NCBI GenBank assembly: GCA_002361155.1
Contig: DERZ01000047.1
Location: 1-33,023 of the forward strand
Source: Porphyromonadaceae bacterium UBA3327
GTDB lineage: Bacteria; Bacteroidota; Bacteroidia; Bacteroidales; Muribaculaceae
Reading direction: 5' to 3'
Length of the DNA stretch: 33,023 bases
The position numbers and the translations under genes are program-made. A model generated the notes under the pieces. The model ran no database searches. It was not told the origin of the DNA and saw only the letters and a program-made list of their open reading frames with translations. The number at the start of each line of letters is the position of its first letter. Position 1 is the first letter of the stretch. This document shows positions 8,519 to 15,983 of this stretch, one piece after another.

Positions 8519-9028
8519 ATGTCGACAGTACTGAATACAGACGGCGCAGAACTTGAAATCCCCCGGATAGTCGATCCAGGGGATTTCAAATGCGCTGTCT
8601 TCACTGCGGAATGGAATCCGCAGGTTACCGGAGCTTTGCGCGACGGAGCTCTCGATGTGCTCCGCAGTGCCGGTGTCCGCGAGGAGAACATTTATTCGCG
8701 GGATGTCCCGGGCACAGTCGAACTGGTCAATGCCGCGGCCATGGCACTCGATTGTATGCCTGAAGTCAAGGCAGTGATTGTGATTGGCTGCGTCATCAGA
8801 GGCGATACGCCTCATTTCGACTATGTATGTCAGATCGCGGCGCAGGGTGCCGCAATGCTGAACGCCCGCGGAAAGGCTCCCGTGATATTCGGAGTGCTTA
8901 CCGTCGAGAATCTGCAGCAGGCTCTCGACCGGGCCGGAGGCTCGCTTGGCAACAAGGGTGCAGAGGCGGCTGTGGCGGCCATACGCATGGCCAATCTCCA
9001 CGCCACCTCTTCTTACGCTATGCCCTGA
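8519..9028 (+). CDS. ribH: 6,7-dimethyl-8-ribityllumazine synthase
   Basis: Condenses the pyrimidinedione with 3,4-dihydroxy-2-butanone 4-phosphate to make lumazine, the penultimate step of riboflavin synthesis, usually as a large hollow oligomer. The full set of family motifs is present: TAEWN near the N-terminus, VPGTVEL, GCVIRGDTPHFDYV with the catalytic His, FGVLT and GGSLGNKGAEAA near the end. The 169-residue length fits. It ends only 5 bases from the stop of the convergent FKBP gene, so there is no room for a terminator between them. It is the last gene of the rightward run that starts with ribF. Confidence 0.96.
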   Translation: MSTVLNTDGAELEIPRIVDPGDFKCAVFTAEWNPQVTGALRDGALDVLRSAGVREENIYSRDVPGTVELVNAAAMALDCMPEVKAVIVIGCVIRGDTPHFDYVCQIAAQGAAMLNARGKAPVIFGVLTVENLQQALDRAGGSLGNKGAEAAVAAIRMANLHATSSYAMP

Positions 9029-9033
9029 CGGCC

Positions 9034-9615
9034 TCAGCCGCCGCAGCATCCGCTGTCGCAACCACCATTGTCGCAGCTGCCTCCGCCGCAACCGCCGTGG
9101 CAGCCGCCGCAACCTCCCGCGGGATGTATGTCGTCGGGAGTGGCTTTGCGCACTTTTACGATCTCGCCGTCGTAGCGTACCGTCATCCCGGCGAAAGGGT
9201 GATTGAAGTCCATGCGGATTTTTTTGTCGCCGATCTCAAGGACCGTGCCTATCACGCGATAGCCCTCGGCAGTCATCATAGGAAGCACCGCTCCCGGTTT
9301 TACCTCTTCGGCAAGCTCGCCTTCGCGCAGGAAGATGTCTTTGTCGAGTTCTATAACGTCATCCTTGCGGCGCGGACCGAAAGCCGCCTCGGGAGGAAGG
9401 ATGGTTTCGAAACGGTCTCCCGTTTTTAGGCCCTCCATGGCCTGGACCAGACCGGGAACCACTTCTGTCGAGGCGCCGCAGACCATCATGTCGGGGTGTT
9501 CCCGGGTGGCCTCGAACAGCAGGGAGCCGTCTTCCTCGTTGTATAACCGGTAGGCATATTCCACATACATGCCCGGCTCTACGGCAAGAGCCTTCTCGTT
9601 TTCACTTTTGCTCAT
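9034..9615 (-). CDS. slyD: SlyD-like FKBP peptidyl-prolyl isomerase with metal-binding tail
   Basis: A 193-residue FKBP-type prolyl isomerase and chaperone of the SlyD type. The fold is visible from VEPGMYVEYAY through VPGLVQAMEGLKTGDRFE (53-70), LPPEAAFG and the SlyD signature DFNHPFAGM at 136-144, with the insert-in-flap chaperone segment between about 80 and 135. The last 30 residues (164-193) are glycine-rich and hold seven Cys (169, 172, 176, 181, 186, 190, 191) and two His. In E. coli SlyD a comparable tail binds nickel and zinc and helps hydrogenase maturation. Here a metal-storage or delivery role is inferred, and no hydrogenase gene is near. Confidence 0.9.
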   Translation of the reverse strand: MSKSENEKALAVEPGMYVEYAYRLYNEEDGSLLFEATREHPDMMVCGASTEVVPGLVQAMEGLKTGDRFETILPPEAAFGPRRKDDVIELDKDIFLREGELAEEVKPGAVLPMMTAEGYRVIGTVLEIGDKKIRMDFNHPFAGMTVRYDGEIVKVRKATPDDIHPAGGCGGCHGGCGGGSCDNGGCDSGCCGG

Positions 9616-9705
9616 TATGATAATAGTTTAGATTACGTGGTATTGGTTTTCCCGCGGGATATCCTGCGGTGATGCCTTCATCGGTCCCGTTCTCACACCA
9701 TCCGG

Positions 9706-10539
9706 TTATTGCGCGGGAAGGTCGTCGGCGTTTTCCTCAACTTCGGGGAGGGTGTCCGTAACGATATCATCGTCTGTCTCAAGGATTTCCGGATGCTTGA
9801 GCTCGTACTGTTTCTGGGGAATCTCCACATTGAAGTAAAATCCCTTGGCCGATTTGTCGCGTTTCCGGGTGTCGTTCTCGTCGGGACGCACCGTGAGATA
9901 GTCGGTACCCGGTTCGATGAACTGCGCGTCGGTGGCTTCGTAGCCGAGAAGCTGGACCATGTCGTACTCATGCATCGGGTAGACCACGTACCATGCGTTC
10001 TCCACATCCTCTCCGGTGCCGGTGCTCTTTATGGCGCCCAACAGATGCTCGAGCCTGTATTCCCATATCTTGGCGCGCATGTCTTTGCGGCGCTCCTTGA
10101 GCACATGGACCAGAAACGACATCTGCCGGAGGTCCAGCGGATTGTCTTCGAGGGTGAGTTGCGCGTATTTGATGATGGTGTCGATTTCCTCGCGCGTGTG
10201 TGTCGGTTTGGCGCGGAGGTCGTCGGTTTTTCCGGAATAGGGCGACACACGGTAAGGGTCGTAATCCTCCTGGAACATGTAGCCGAGGTAGAAATTGCGG
10301 AACTCCTCCGAGGTCATGGTGGTATCGTTGATCTCGTATTTCGCCTTCAGACGCGGGAAATAATATGGACTCTCCGGGTCGAGGGTGGCCTTGCGGATTG
10401 CCTCGAGGTCGGGCTTTTCCACTTTGATCTTGCGTTTGCTTCCTGCATTGTCGTCGCGCTGTAGCGACGCTCCGGCCAGAGGGAGGAGAGTCAGCAGGAA
10501 GGCTGACAGGGATATGGTGATTCTCTTCAGGTATTTCAT
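9706..10539 (-). CDS. Exported DUF4919-type protein
   Basis: A 277-residue protein resembling the Bacteroidota DUF4919 family, function unknown to me. Residues 1-25 form a signal peptide (basic MKYLKR, then a hydrophobic stretch ending LAGA), so it should reach the periplasm. The mature part is charged and helical, with DPESPYYFPRLKAKY near 55 and a TPR-like middle (IIKYAQLTLEDNPLDLRQ). The C-terminus is highly acidic. The start at 10539 is chosen because its ATG overlaps the TGA of the upstream membrane protein (ATGA) and directly precedes the signal peptide. A longer reading reaching 11052 only adds out-of-frame translation of that neighbour. Confidence 0.75.
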   Translation of the reverse strand: MKYLKRITISLSAFLLTLLPLAGASLQRDDNAGSKRKIKVEKPDLEAIRKATLDPESPYYFPRLKAKYEINDTTMTSEEFRNFYLGYMFQEDYDPYRVSPYSGKTDDLRAKPTHTREEIDTIIKYAQLTLEDNPLDLRQMSFLVHVLKERRKDMRAKIWEYRLEHLLGAIKSTGTGEDVENAWYVVYPMHEYDMVQLLGYEATDAQFIEPGTDYLTVRPDENDTRKRDKSAKGFYFNVEIPQKQYELKHPEILETDDDIVTDTLPEVEENADDLPAQ

Positions 10540-11078
10540 AGGGCGCTCACGTTGTAGACTGCCACGGCGAGCACGATGGCCACGCCGATCTGCATGACAG
10601 TTATGGCCGCAGGGAATCCCTTGGCCAGAAGATATTGGAAGAAATGGCCCGATCCGATGCCTACAGGACGTCCGTCGGGTGTCCGCGAGTAGATAAGGAA
10701 TCCGAAGAAGATTCCCGCGACGGTGCCTGAGATCATCGAGGTGTAGAGGATGCCGATGCTTGTGGTGAACGAGCAGGCGAGCAGACCCACGGCCATTCCG
10801 GCCAGTGCGCCGCCGGCGATGTAACCCATGCCTCGGGTCTGACGGCGGACCGCTTCCGGCTGAAGATACGACACAAGCGTCACCACCACCGTCATGCAGA
10901 GCCATGCGGTGAGGATCGTGCCGTTCACCGGCAGTATGTGGTAGCCGTCGCGCGAAGCGAGACTGATCGCCCCGAGTCCCAGCCATGACAGCACCGGGGC
11001 TATTCCCTGGCGCCCCATGAGCATCCGGATGGAGGCGGCCCACAACAGGCAACTCAATATTATCAGAAAAACGGCCAT
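10536..11078 (-). CDS. Small multi-pass membrane protein of unknown function
   Basis: I do not recognise this family. The 180-residue product has about five hydrophobic segments, near 2-20, 27-40, 55-70, 85-130 (probably two) and 155-178, and little soluble domain, so it should sit in the inner membrane. A basic loop (QPEAVRRQTRG) separates the third and fourth segments. Its stop overlaps the start of the exported DUF4919-type gene, which suggests the two products act together, one in the membrane and one outside it. It begins 65 bases downstream of the cyclic-di-AMP phosphodiesterase gene with no clear promoter, so it may extend the rel operon. Confidence 0.65.
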   Translation of the reverse strand: MAVFLIILSCLLWAASIRMLMGRQGIAPVLSWLGLGAISLASRDGYHILPVNGTILTAWLCMTVVVTLVSYLQPEAVRRQTRGMGYIAGGALAGMAVGLLACSFTTSIGILYTSMISGTVAGIFFGFLIYSRTPDGRPVGIGSGHFFQYLLAKGFPAAITVMQIGVAIVLAVAVYNVSAL

Positions 11079-11143
11079 ATACCTTTACAACGTCTGAAAC
11101 TCTTTTTTTATTTAGAACGATTCCGATAAAAACGGATATCTGT

Positions 11144-13261
11144 CTATCTGGACGCCGGTTCCTCCGGGATTTCCGCCGGTTCCTGCTTCGGATTTCCGGT
11201 AGGACGGTTCAGTTCCGGATAGCTCACGCGGGAGTGGTAGATGGTGGCCAGACGCTTCTTGAACGTGTCTTTCACCACTTCCACATCCCTGAAACTTATC
11301 GGCGATTCGGAATAGAGCCCATCGCTCTGCTGAGCATCGATTATCTTGTCCACAAGAGAGTTGATCGATGCGGGGGAATAATCCTTAAGACTTCTGGAAG
11401 CCGCTTCCACGGCGTCGGCCATCATCAGTACTGTGGTCTCTTTCGATTGCGGGTTCGGTCCCGGATACATGAAATTCGCCTTGTCGATTGTCTTGTCCGG
11501 GTTGGCGTTGACCGCGGTGTTGTAGAAGTAGCGTGTCAGGCTCCGTCCATGGTGCTCGGTGATGAAGCTGCGTATGAAGGTCGGGATTTTGGCATGCTGC
11601 GCGATGCTTACCCCGGCCGATACGTGTGATATGATCTTACGGGCACTTGTTTCCGGATCGAGGCCCTGATGGGGATTGACGCCGTGTTGGTTCTCGGTGA
11701 AGAAGATGGGACTCTCCAGTTTTCCGACATCATGGTAGAGGGCTCCGGTCCGTACCAGCTGGGTGTTGGCACCGATGGCGCGCGCCGCTTCGGCGGCGAG
11801 GGTGGACACCTGCATGGAATGCTGGAATGTACCCGGAGCTTCCTGCGCGAGACGGCGCAGCAGCGGATTGTTGATATCGGACAGCTCCACGAGAGTCACC
11901 GTGGAGGTGAAGCCGTAGATTTTTTCGACTACGAGCACGAGGATATAGGCGAACGAGAGCACCACTGCGTTGATGGCGAAGGCTCCGATGGTGCGCCATT
12001 CGAAGTGGGCGAGGTTGCCGTCGGATAGGAGCCGGATGGCGGTGTAGGCCATGCAGTAGGCTATAAATGTGAAGAGAGCGGTGCGCAGAAGCTGCGAGCG
12101 CTGACTCAGGATGTTGATGCTGAATGCGGCGGTAAGTCCCGCAGCCAGTTCGAGGAATATGAACTGGAAAGGGTAGACCGACACGAGAGCGCATATCATC
12201 ACTGTCACCACCAGCGAGAAAATCGCCGTCCGGGAGTCGAAGAAGACGAGTATCACCACGGGCACCATCGCGTAGGGAACGAAGTAAGGACCGTTGGCGA
12301 AATATTCGAACATCAACACCGAGAATATCACGAAAAGCGTGATGAAAGTCATCAGAAACGCCATCTTTTTGTCGGATTCGTAGAAGACCGGCCGGTAGAT
12401 GGAAAGGAACACGAACAGTCCGGTGAAGCAGATGAGCAGATAGAGTGCCTGTCCCACCATGAAGTAGGTGGACTCATGCTCGGTGTTGCTGTTCGTATCG
12501 AGCATGTCGAGGTATGTGTTGAGATTGGTGAAAATCTGCGGGGTGACAATCTCGCCTCTGTCCACGATCCGCTGTCCTTTCTTGATCACTCCGAGGGCAC
12601 CGTTGACGGTGAGAAGTTCCTGTTCGAGAAACTTCACGTTGACTGCCGTGTCGGGCACTATGTTGGGGGATAGCACGGCATTGAGGGCCATCGCCCCCTT
12701 GGTGTCGGCAAGACGGTTGGTTGTGCTGTTACGCGATTTGTGCCGGCTGTTGAAGACGGAGTCGATGTATTCGAAGGCCTTGGCCGGCGAAAGCATTTCG
12801 GAACCGTCGATTGTCGCCAGGGTGCTGGCGCCGTTTTCCGACGATTCCACTCTCAGTTTGCCTCCCGTACGGTTATTTATGCGCTCATACAGGTCCGACG
12901 ACACCACGCCGCGTGCGTATACCTCCGCGAGAAGCGAGGCGAGCTCGCCGGATTCGGCAGGGGTGAGTTCGCCGGCCACGGCATTGCGGAAGCGGGTGAT
13001 TCCGGAAGTCTGGACAGAATTGTCGCGTTTCACAAAGGGGACGAACGACGCGTCGATGCTGTCGCGCATCACGCGCGCCGACGCCGAGTCGCGGAGCACC
13101 GGCATATCGAACTCGGCCGTCAGCAGCGGATATCGCCACGGCTGGTTCTGCTCGTAGGAGTACGACTGATGGTCATCGTGAGGCAGAAGCCACAGTATGA
13201 TTATGGTGGAGCCGAGGATCAGTCCCAGGCGTATCAACAATTTCTTTTTTAGATATTTCAT
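11144..13261 (-). CDS. pgpH: PgpH-type membrane cyclic-di-AMP phosphodiesterase (7TM-HD)
   Basis: Expected to hydrolyse cyclic di-AMP in the cytoplasm under control of an extracytoplasmic sensor. The 705-residue layout is the 7TM-HD one: a membrane segment at about 8-26, an external 7TMR-HD-type sensor region to about 265, a cluster of membrane spans from about 267 to 446, then the HD hydrolase. Metal ligands are recognisable: His481 (TFQHS), HD at 510-511 in YHDVGK, His546 and HH at 570-571. Length and order match Listeria PgpH. Its ATG overlaps the rel stop (ATGA at 13258-13261), so the two second-messenger enzymes should be made from one message. The symbol rests on architecture. Confidence 0.88.
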   Translation of the reverse strand: MKYLKKKLLIRLGLILGSTIIILWLLPHDDHQSYSYEQNQPWRYPLLTAEFDMPVLRDSASARVMRDSIDASFVPFVKRDNSVQTSGITRFRNAVAGELTPAESGELASLLAEVYARGVVSSDLYERINNRTGGKLRVESSENGASTLATIDGSEMLSPAKAFEYIDSVFNSRHKSRNSTTNRLADTKGAMALNAVLSPNIVPDTAVNVKFLEQELLTVNGALGVIKKGQRIVDRGEIVTPQIFTNLNTYLDMLDTNSNTEHESTYFMVGQALYLLICFTGLFVFLSIYRPVFYESDKKMAFLMTFITLFVIFSVLMFEYFANGPYFVPYAMVPVVILVFFDSRTAIFSLVVTVMICALVSVYPFQFIFLELAAGLTAAFSINILSQRSQLLRTALFTFIAYCMAYTAIRLLSDGNLAHFEWRTIGAFAINAVVLSFAYILVLVVEKIYGFTSTVTLVELSDINNPLLRRLAQEAPGTFQHSMQVSTLAAEAARAIGANTQLVRTGALYHDVGKLESPIFFTENQHGVNPHQGLDPETSARKIISHVSAGVSIAQHAKIPTFIRSFITEHHGRSLTRYFYNTAVNANPDKTIDKANFMYPGPNPQSKETTVLMMADAVEAASRSLKDYSPASINSLVDKIIDAQQSDGLYSESPISFRDVEVVKDTFKKRLATIYHSRVSYPELNRPTGNPKQEPAEIPEEPASR

Positions 13262-15522
13262 GAGATTCTCTGTGCCGATTTGATTCCCTTGATGTCTTTG
13301 AGTGCCTGACAGATGCGGTCTGCCATGGCAGTGCTGTCCACCTGCACTGTCACTTCGCAGTGGAACACTTCCTGGCGGGCGTTGATGCTCATACTCCTGA
13401 TGTTGAGCGCCAGCTTGCCGGAGAGGGCGGCGATGATGTCCTCCAGCACTCCTTGCCGGTCGATTCCCTCAGCGGCTATGACCACGGTGAAACGCTCGGC
13501 GATCTCTCCCCATCGCGTTGCCACCAGACGCGGGCCATAGCTGCTCTTTAGTCGCATGGCGTTGCTGCAGCTCACCTTGTGCAGCACGACCTGCTCATCG
13601 CTGTTGACAAATCCGAGGACATCGTCGCCCGGAATCGGATTGCAGCAGGGCTGCACCAGATAGTTCGGTTTCTCCAGGTCTGGATGCAGGACGTAGACCT
13701 CCTTGCGGTTGATCGGCGTCGGTGCCTCCTCTTCCTGCCGGACACCGCTGTTTTTTCCGTCATCCTTCTTTGAGGAGAAGGGGTTGCGGAGCAGTTTCTT
13801 TATGATCGAGGATCTTCCCTTGTAGATATCTCTCATCTCTTCGGGAGAGAGTGATATTTCGTCGCAGGCTATATGGTAGTAGAGGTCTTCGTCGGAGGTT
13901 ATTCCGTAATGGTCGCGGATGGTCTTGAGAAGTTTCTGTGAGTTTTTCAGGTTCTCTTTTGCAAGGAATTCGTTGAAAAGATTCCGTCCGTGGGCCGCCA
14001 GCAGACGGCGGTCCTTGCGCAGTGCGGTTCGGATATGGTTCTGAGCCTTGGCCGTATGGCAGAATTCCATCCATTCCGGTTGAGGTGTCTGAGTCTCCGA
14101 GGTGATGATCTCCACCTGATCGCCGCTTTCGAGTTTGTGTGCCAGAGGCACCAGCTTGTGCGCGATCTTGCCGGCGATGCAGTGTCTTCCGAGTTGGGTG
14201 TGGATTTCAAAGGCGAAATCAAGCACGGTCGCGCCTGTCGGCAGGATGATCAGGTCTCCTTTGGGGGTGAACACATATATCTCCGAGGAGAAGAGATTCA
14301 GCTTGATGGTGTCCAGGAAGTCTATGGCGTTAGGCTCTGGATTGGCCAGGATGTCCTTGATGGTATTCATCCATTTGTCCAGTTCAGTGTCGTCATCATG
14401 CTCGCCGGTCTTGTACTTCCAGTGGGCGGCATAGCCGAGTTCGGCAATCACATCCATCTTCCGGCTTCGTATCTGGACCTCGATCCATTTTCCGTCAGGT
14501 CCCATGGCCGTCAGGTGCAGTGCGCGGTAGCCGTTGGCTTTCGGGGTGCTGGTCCAGTCGCGCAGCCGGTCCGGGTGAACCTTGTGGCCGTCGGAGAAAA
14601 AAGTATATATTTCCCAGCATCTCACACGCTCCTTTTCATCGTTGTCATTCTCGAAGATGACGCGGACGGCGTAGATGTCATATATTTCTTCAAAGGGTAC
14701 TTTCTTGGTCTCCATCTTGTTGTAGATGGAGTAGGCACTTTTCACACGCGCCTTTATTTCGTATTTGTAGCCGGCGGCGTCAAGACGGGCACGCACAGGG
14801 GCCACGAATTCCTCAACTATCTTGTCGCGGTATTTCTCGCTCTCGGAGATTTTTGCCATGATTTCGGCATACTTCTGTGGATGCTCGTATTTAAAAGCGA
14901 GGTCCTCGAGCTCCAGCTTTATATTGAAGAGTCCCAGACGGTGGGCGAGGGGCGCGTAGACGTAGAGGGTCTCGCCGGCAATCTTGAACTGCTTCTCCGG
15001 ACGCATCGAGCCTAAGGTCCGCATGTTGTGGAGGCGGTCAGCCATCTTGATGAGCACCACCCGGATGTCGGTACTCATCGACAGCAGGAGCTTGCGGAAA
15101 TTTTCTGCCTGCAAGGAGGCTTTGTCACCGAATATTCCTCCCGAAATCTTTGTCAGGCCCTCCACGATTGAAGCTATCTTGGGGCCGAAATTTGCCTCGA
15201 TATCCTCGCGCGTATATTCCGTATCCTCCACCACGTCATGGAGCAGGGCAGCACATATCGAGGTTGACCCCAGTCCTAATTCCGAAATCACGATCTGCGC
15301 CACGGCAATGGGATGCAGTATATACGGCTCGCCGCTGCGGCGGCGAACTCCCTTGTGGGCCTCCTTGGCGAAGTGGTAGGCCCGCTCTATGATTTCAACT
15401 TTCTTGCGATGGTTGCTCGCAAGATAGGCCGACAGCACGTTTTGAAATGCCTTTTCCACCATTTGCTCCTCTTCGGCGGAGTCGGGCTGCATAACGGTTG
15501 TGACTTTCTCAGGTTGCTTCAT
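13258..15522 (-). CDS. rel: Bifunctional (p)ppGpp synthetase/hydrolase
   Basis: Makes and degrades the stringent-response alarmone (p)ppGpp. From the ATG at 15522 the 754 residues show an N-terminal HD hydrolase with intact LLHDVVEDT (HD 95-96, ED 99-100), the synthetase (YDIYAVRVIFEN, then GYRALHLTAMGP and EVQIRS), a TGS domain (IYVFTPKGDLIILPTGATVLDFAF) and a C-terminal ACT domain ending in CQALKDIKGI. The intact HD motif argues for a two-way Rel/SpoT enzyme and not a synthetase-only RelA. An ATG 45 bases further upstream (15567) is in frame, but it lies upstream of the -7 box at 15546-15553, so the transcript should not contain it. It is the first gene of a minus-strand operon with pgpH. 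Confidence 0.95.
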   Translation of the reverse strand: MKQPEKVTTVMQPDSAEEEQMVEKAFQNVLSAYLASNHRKKVEIIERAYHFAKEAHKGVRRRSGEPYILHPIAVAQIVISELGLGSTSICAALLHDVVEDTEYTREDIEANFGPKIASIVEGLTKISGGIFGDKASLQAENFRKLLLSMSTDIRVVLIKMADRLHNMRTLGSMRPEKQFKIAGETLYVYAPLAHRLGLFNIKLELEDLAFKYEHPQKYAEIMAKISESEKYRDKIVEEFVAPVRARLDAAGYKYEIKARVKSAYSIYNKMETKKVPFEEIYDIYAVRVIFENDNDEKERVRCWEIYTFFSDGHKVHPDRLRDWTSTPKANGYRALHLTAMGPDGKWIEVQIRSRKMDVIAELGYAAHWKYKTGEHDDDTELDKWMNTIKDILANPEPNAIDFLDTIKLNLFSSEIYVFTPKGDLIILPTGATVLDFAFEIHTQLGRHCIAGKIAHKLVPLAHKLESGDQVEIITSETQTPQPEWMEFCHTAKAQNHIRTALRKDRRLLAAHGRNLFNEFLAKENLKNSQKLLKTIRDHYGITSDEDLYYHIACDEISLSPEEMRDIYKGRSSIIKKLLRNPFSSKKDDGKNSGVRQEEEAPTPINRKEVYVLHPDLEKPNYLVQPCCNPIPGDDVLGFVNSDEQVVLHKVSCSNAMRLKSSYGPRLVATRWGEIAERFTVVIAAEGIDRQGVLEDIIAALSGKLALNIRSMSINARQEVFHCEVTVQVDSTAMADRICQALKDIKGIKSAQRIS

Positions 15523-15545
15523 GCGATGATATTTATCGGAATCTA

Positions 15546-15576
15546 CAAAATTAAGAAAATGTATCAAAGAATCAAA
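15546..15576 (-). promoter_or_regulatory. Promoter of the rel-pgpH operon
   Basis: On the minus strand TTTG (15573-15576), exactly 19 bases, then TAATTTTG (15546-15553) match the Bacteroidota consensus perfectly. The -7 box ends 23 bases before the ATG at 15522 and therefore decides between the two in-frame start codons of rel. Confidence 0.78.
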
Positions 15577-15588
15577 ATATTAACCGCG

Positions 15589-15629
15589 AAAAATAAAAAA
15601 GCCGGTCCATCTCACGATGCTCCGGACTC
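15589..15629 (-). terminator. Intrinsic terminator upstream of the rel promoter
   Basis: On the minus strand a hairpin (CCGG and CATC paired with GATG and CCGG, GTGA loop, two mismatched pairs between the halves) is followed by TTTTTTATTTTT (15600 down to 15589). It ends just before the rel promoter. It could end lpxB transcripts with a long 3' tail of about 350 bases or a separate small RNA. Confidence 0.6.
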
Positions 15630-15710
15630 TTTCCCGCTTCAGTCCGACCGCGGACGGGACTTATGCCGCGCGCCGCGTTACGTCGGTCTTGGCGGACGAT
15701 AGAAATTACT
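15589..15710 (-). ncRNA. Candidate structured small RNA between lpxB and rel
   Basis: Directly before the terminator hairpin, on the minus strand, lies a second nested hairpin: TCCC (15659-15656) pairs with GGGA (15335-like spacing excluded; bases 15635-15632), enclosing GTCCG (15655-15651) paired with CGGAC (15646-15642) around a CGGT loop. A GC-rich stretch to about 15710 precedes it, in contrast with the AT-rich bases on both sides. No protein-coding reading is convincing. I found no clean promoter upstream, so it may equally be the structured 3' end of the lpxB message. The left boundary is a guess based on composition. Confidence 0.35.
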
Positions 15711-15983
15711 AATGTATATAACCCAAAATTTAGACAATGAAGTTTCCAAGGTATCGATAAGGCCTCGTTGAACAAATTAAGTCATGAAAAAAGTATCTTA
15801 AAGGCTTCATGTCATATTGTTGGCGGTTTGTGCCGCCGCTGGTTATATATTCTATGTCAGCAACATCGAAACGGTAATATTTATGCAAATATTAGTCTAC
15901 AAAAGTTAAATAATATTACATAACGGATTAGTCCTTGCAGATTTTAATCCACAAGGACTGTATTGATAGATCATCTCGGCCTA
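15711..15983. other. AT-rich non-coding stretch between lpxB and rel
   Basis: Part of a 461-base interval without a gene. It is AT-rich, has no convincing reading frame and contains no perfect TAnnTTTG box on either strand. Near-misses with one extra base occur at about 15723 and 15899. It holds a GGCGG/CCGCC inverted repeat at 15822-15837 and a symmetric hairpin at 15930-15959. Apart from these I see nothing in it. Confidence 0.5.
15930..15959 (-). repeat. Symmetric stem-loop downstream of lpxB
   Basis: An 8-base perfect inverted repeat, AGTCCTTG (15930-15937) and CAAGGACT (15952-15959), encloses a second smaller one, GATT-TT-AATC, with matching two-base gaps on each side. It lies 24 bases past the lpxB stop. 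No T-run follows it, so it is more likely a 3'-end stabiliser or protein site than a strong terminator. Confidence 0.45.

Noticed and set aside
8105..9112. 335-residue minus-strand frame across the TPR-like gene and ribH
   Set aside because: Low-complexity Arg/Ser-rich product antisense to two well-supported genes and overlapping the FKBP tail.
9652..9669. Near-palindrome CCGCGGGAT/ATCCTGCGG upstream of the FKBP gene
   Set aside because: It has no loop and no T-run, so it is not a terminator. It could be an operator, but one mismatched 18-base palindrome is too little to claim.
10540..11052. Long N-terminal extension of the DUF4919-type protein (448 residues in total)
   Set aside because: The extra 171 residues are Arg/His/Pro-rich out-of-frame translation of the membrane protein gene. 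The ATG at 10539 precedes a normal signal peptide and overlaps the neighbour's stop.
11119..11140. Possible hairpin (TCCG/CGGA) between the phosphodiesterase and membrane protein genes
   Set aside because: Only four contiguous base pairs and no following T-run.
13990..15015. 341-residue reading frame antisense to rel
   Set aside because: It lies wholly within the conserved rel gene on the other strand, has no family resemblance and is explained by codon bias of a GC-rich gene.
15600..15660. Resemblance to the RNase P RNA core (GGAAAGAGTCCGG)
   Set aside because: Only a dozen bases are similar. The island is far too short for RNase P RNA and lacks its other conserved blocks.
15313..15702. 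Plus-strand frame of 129 residues running out of rel into the intergenic gap
   Set aside because: Most of it is antisense to rel, composition is not protein-like, and the part in the gap coincides with the hairpin and terminator.
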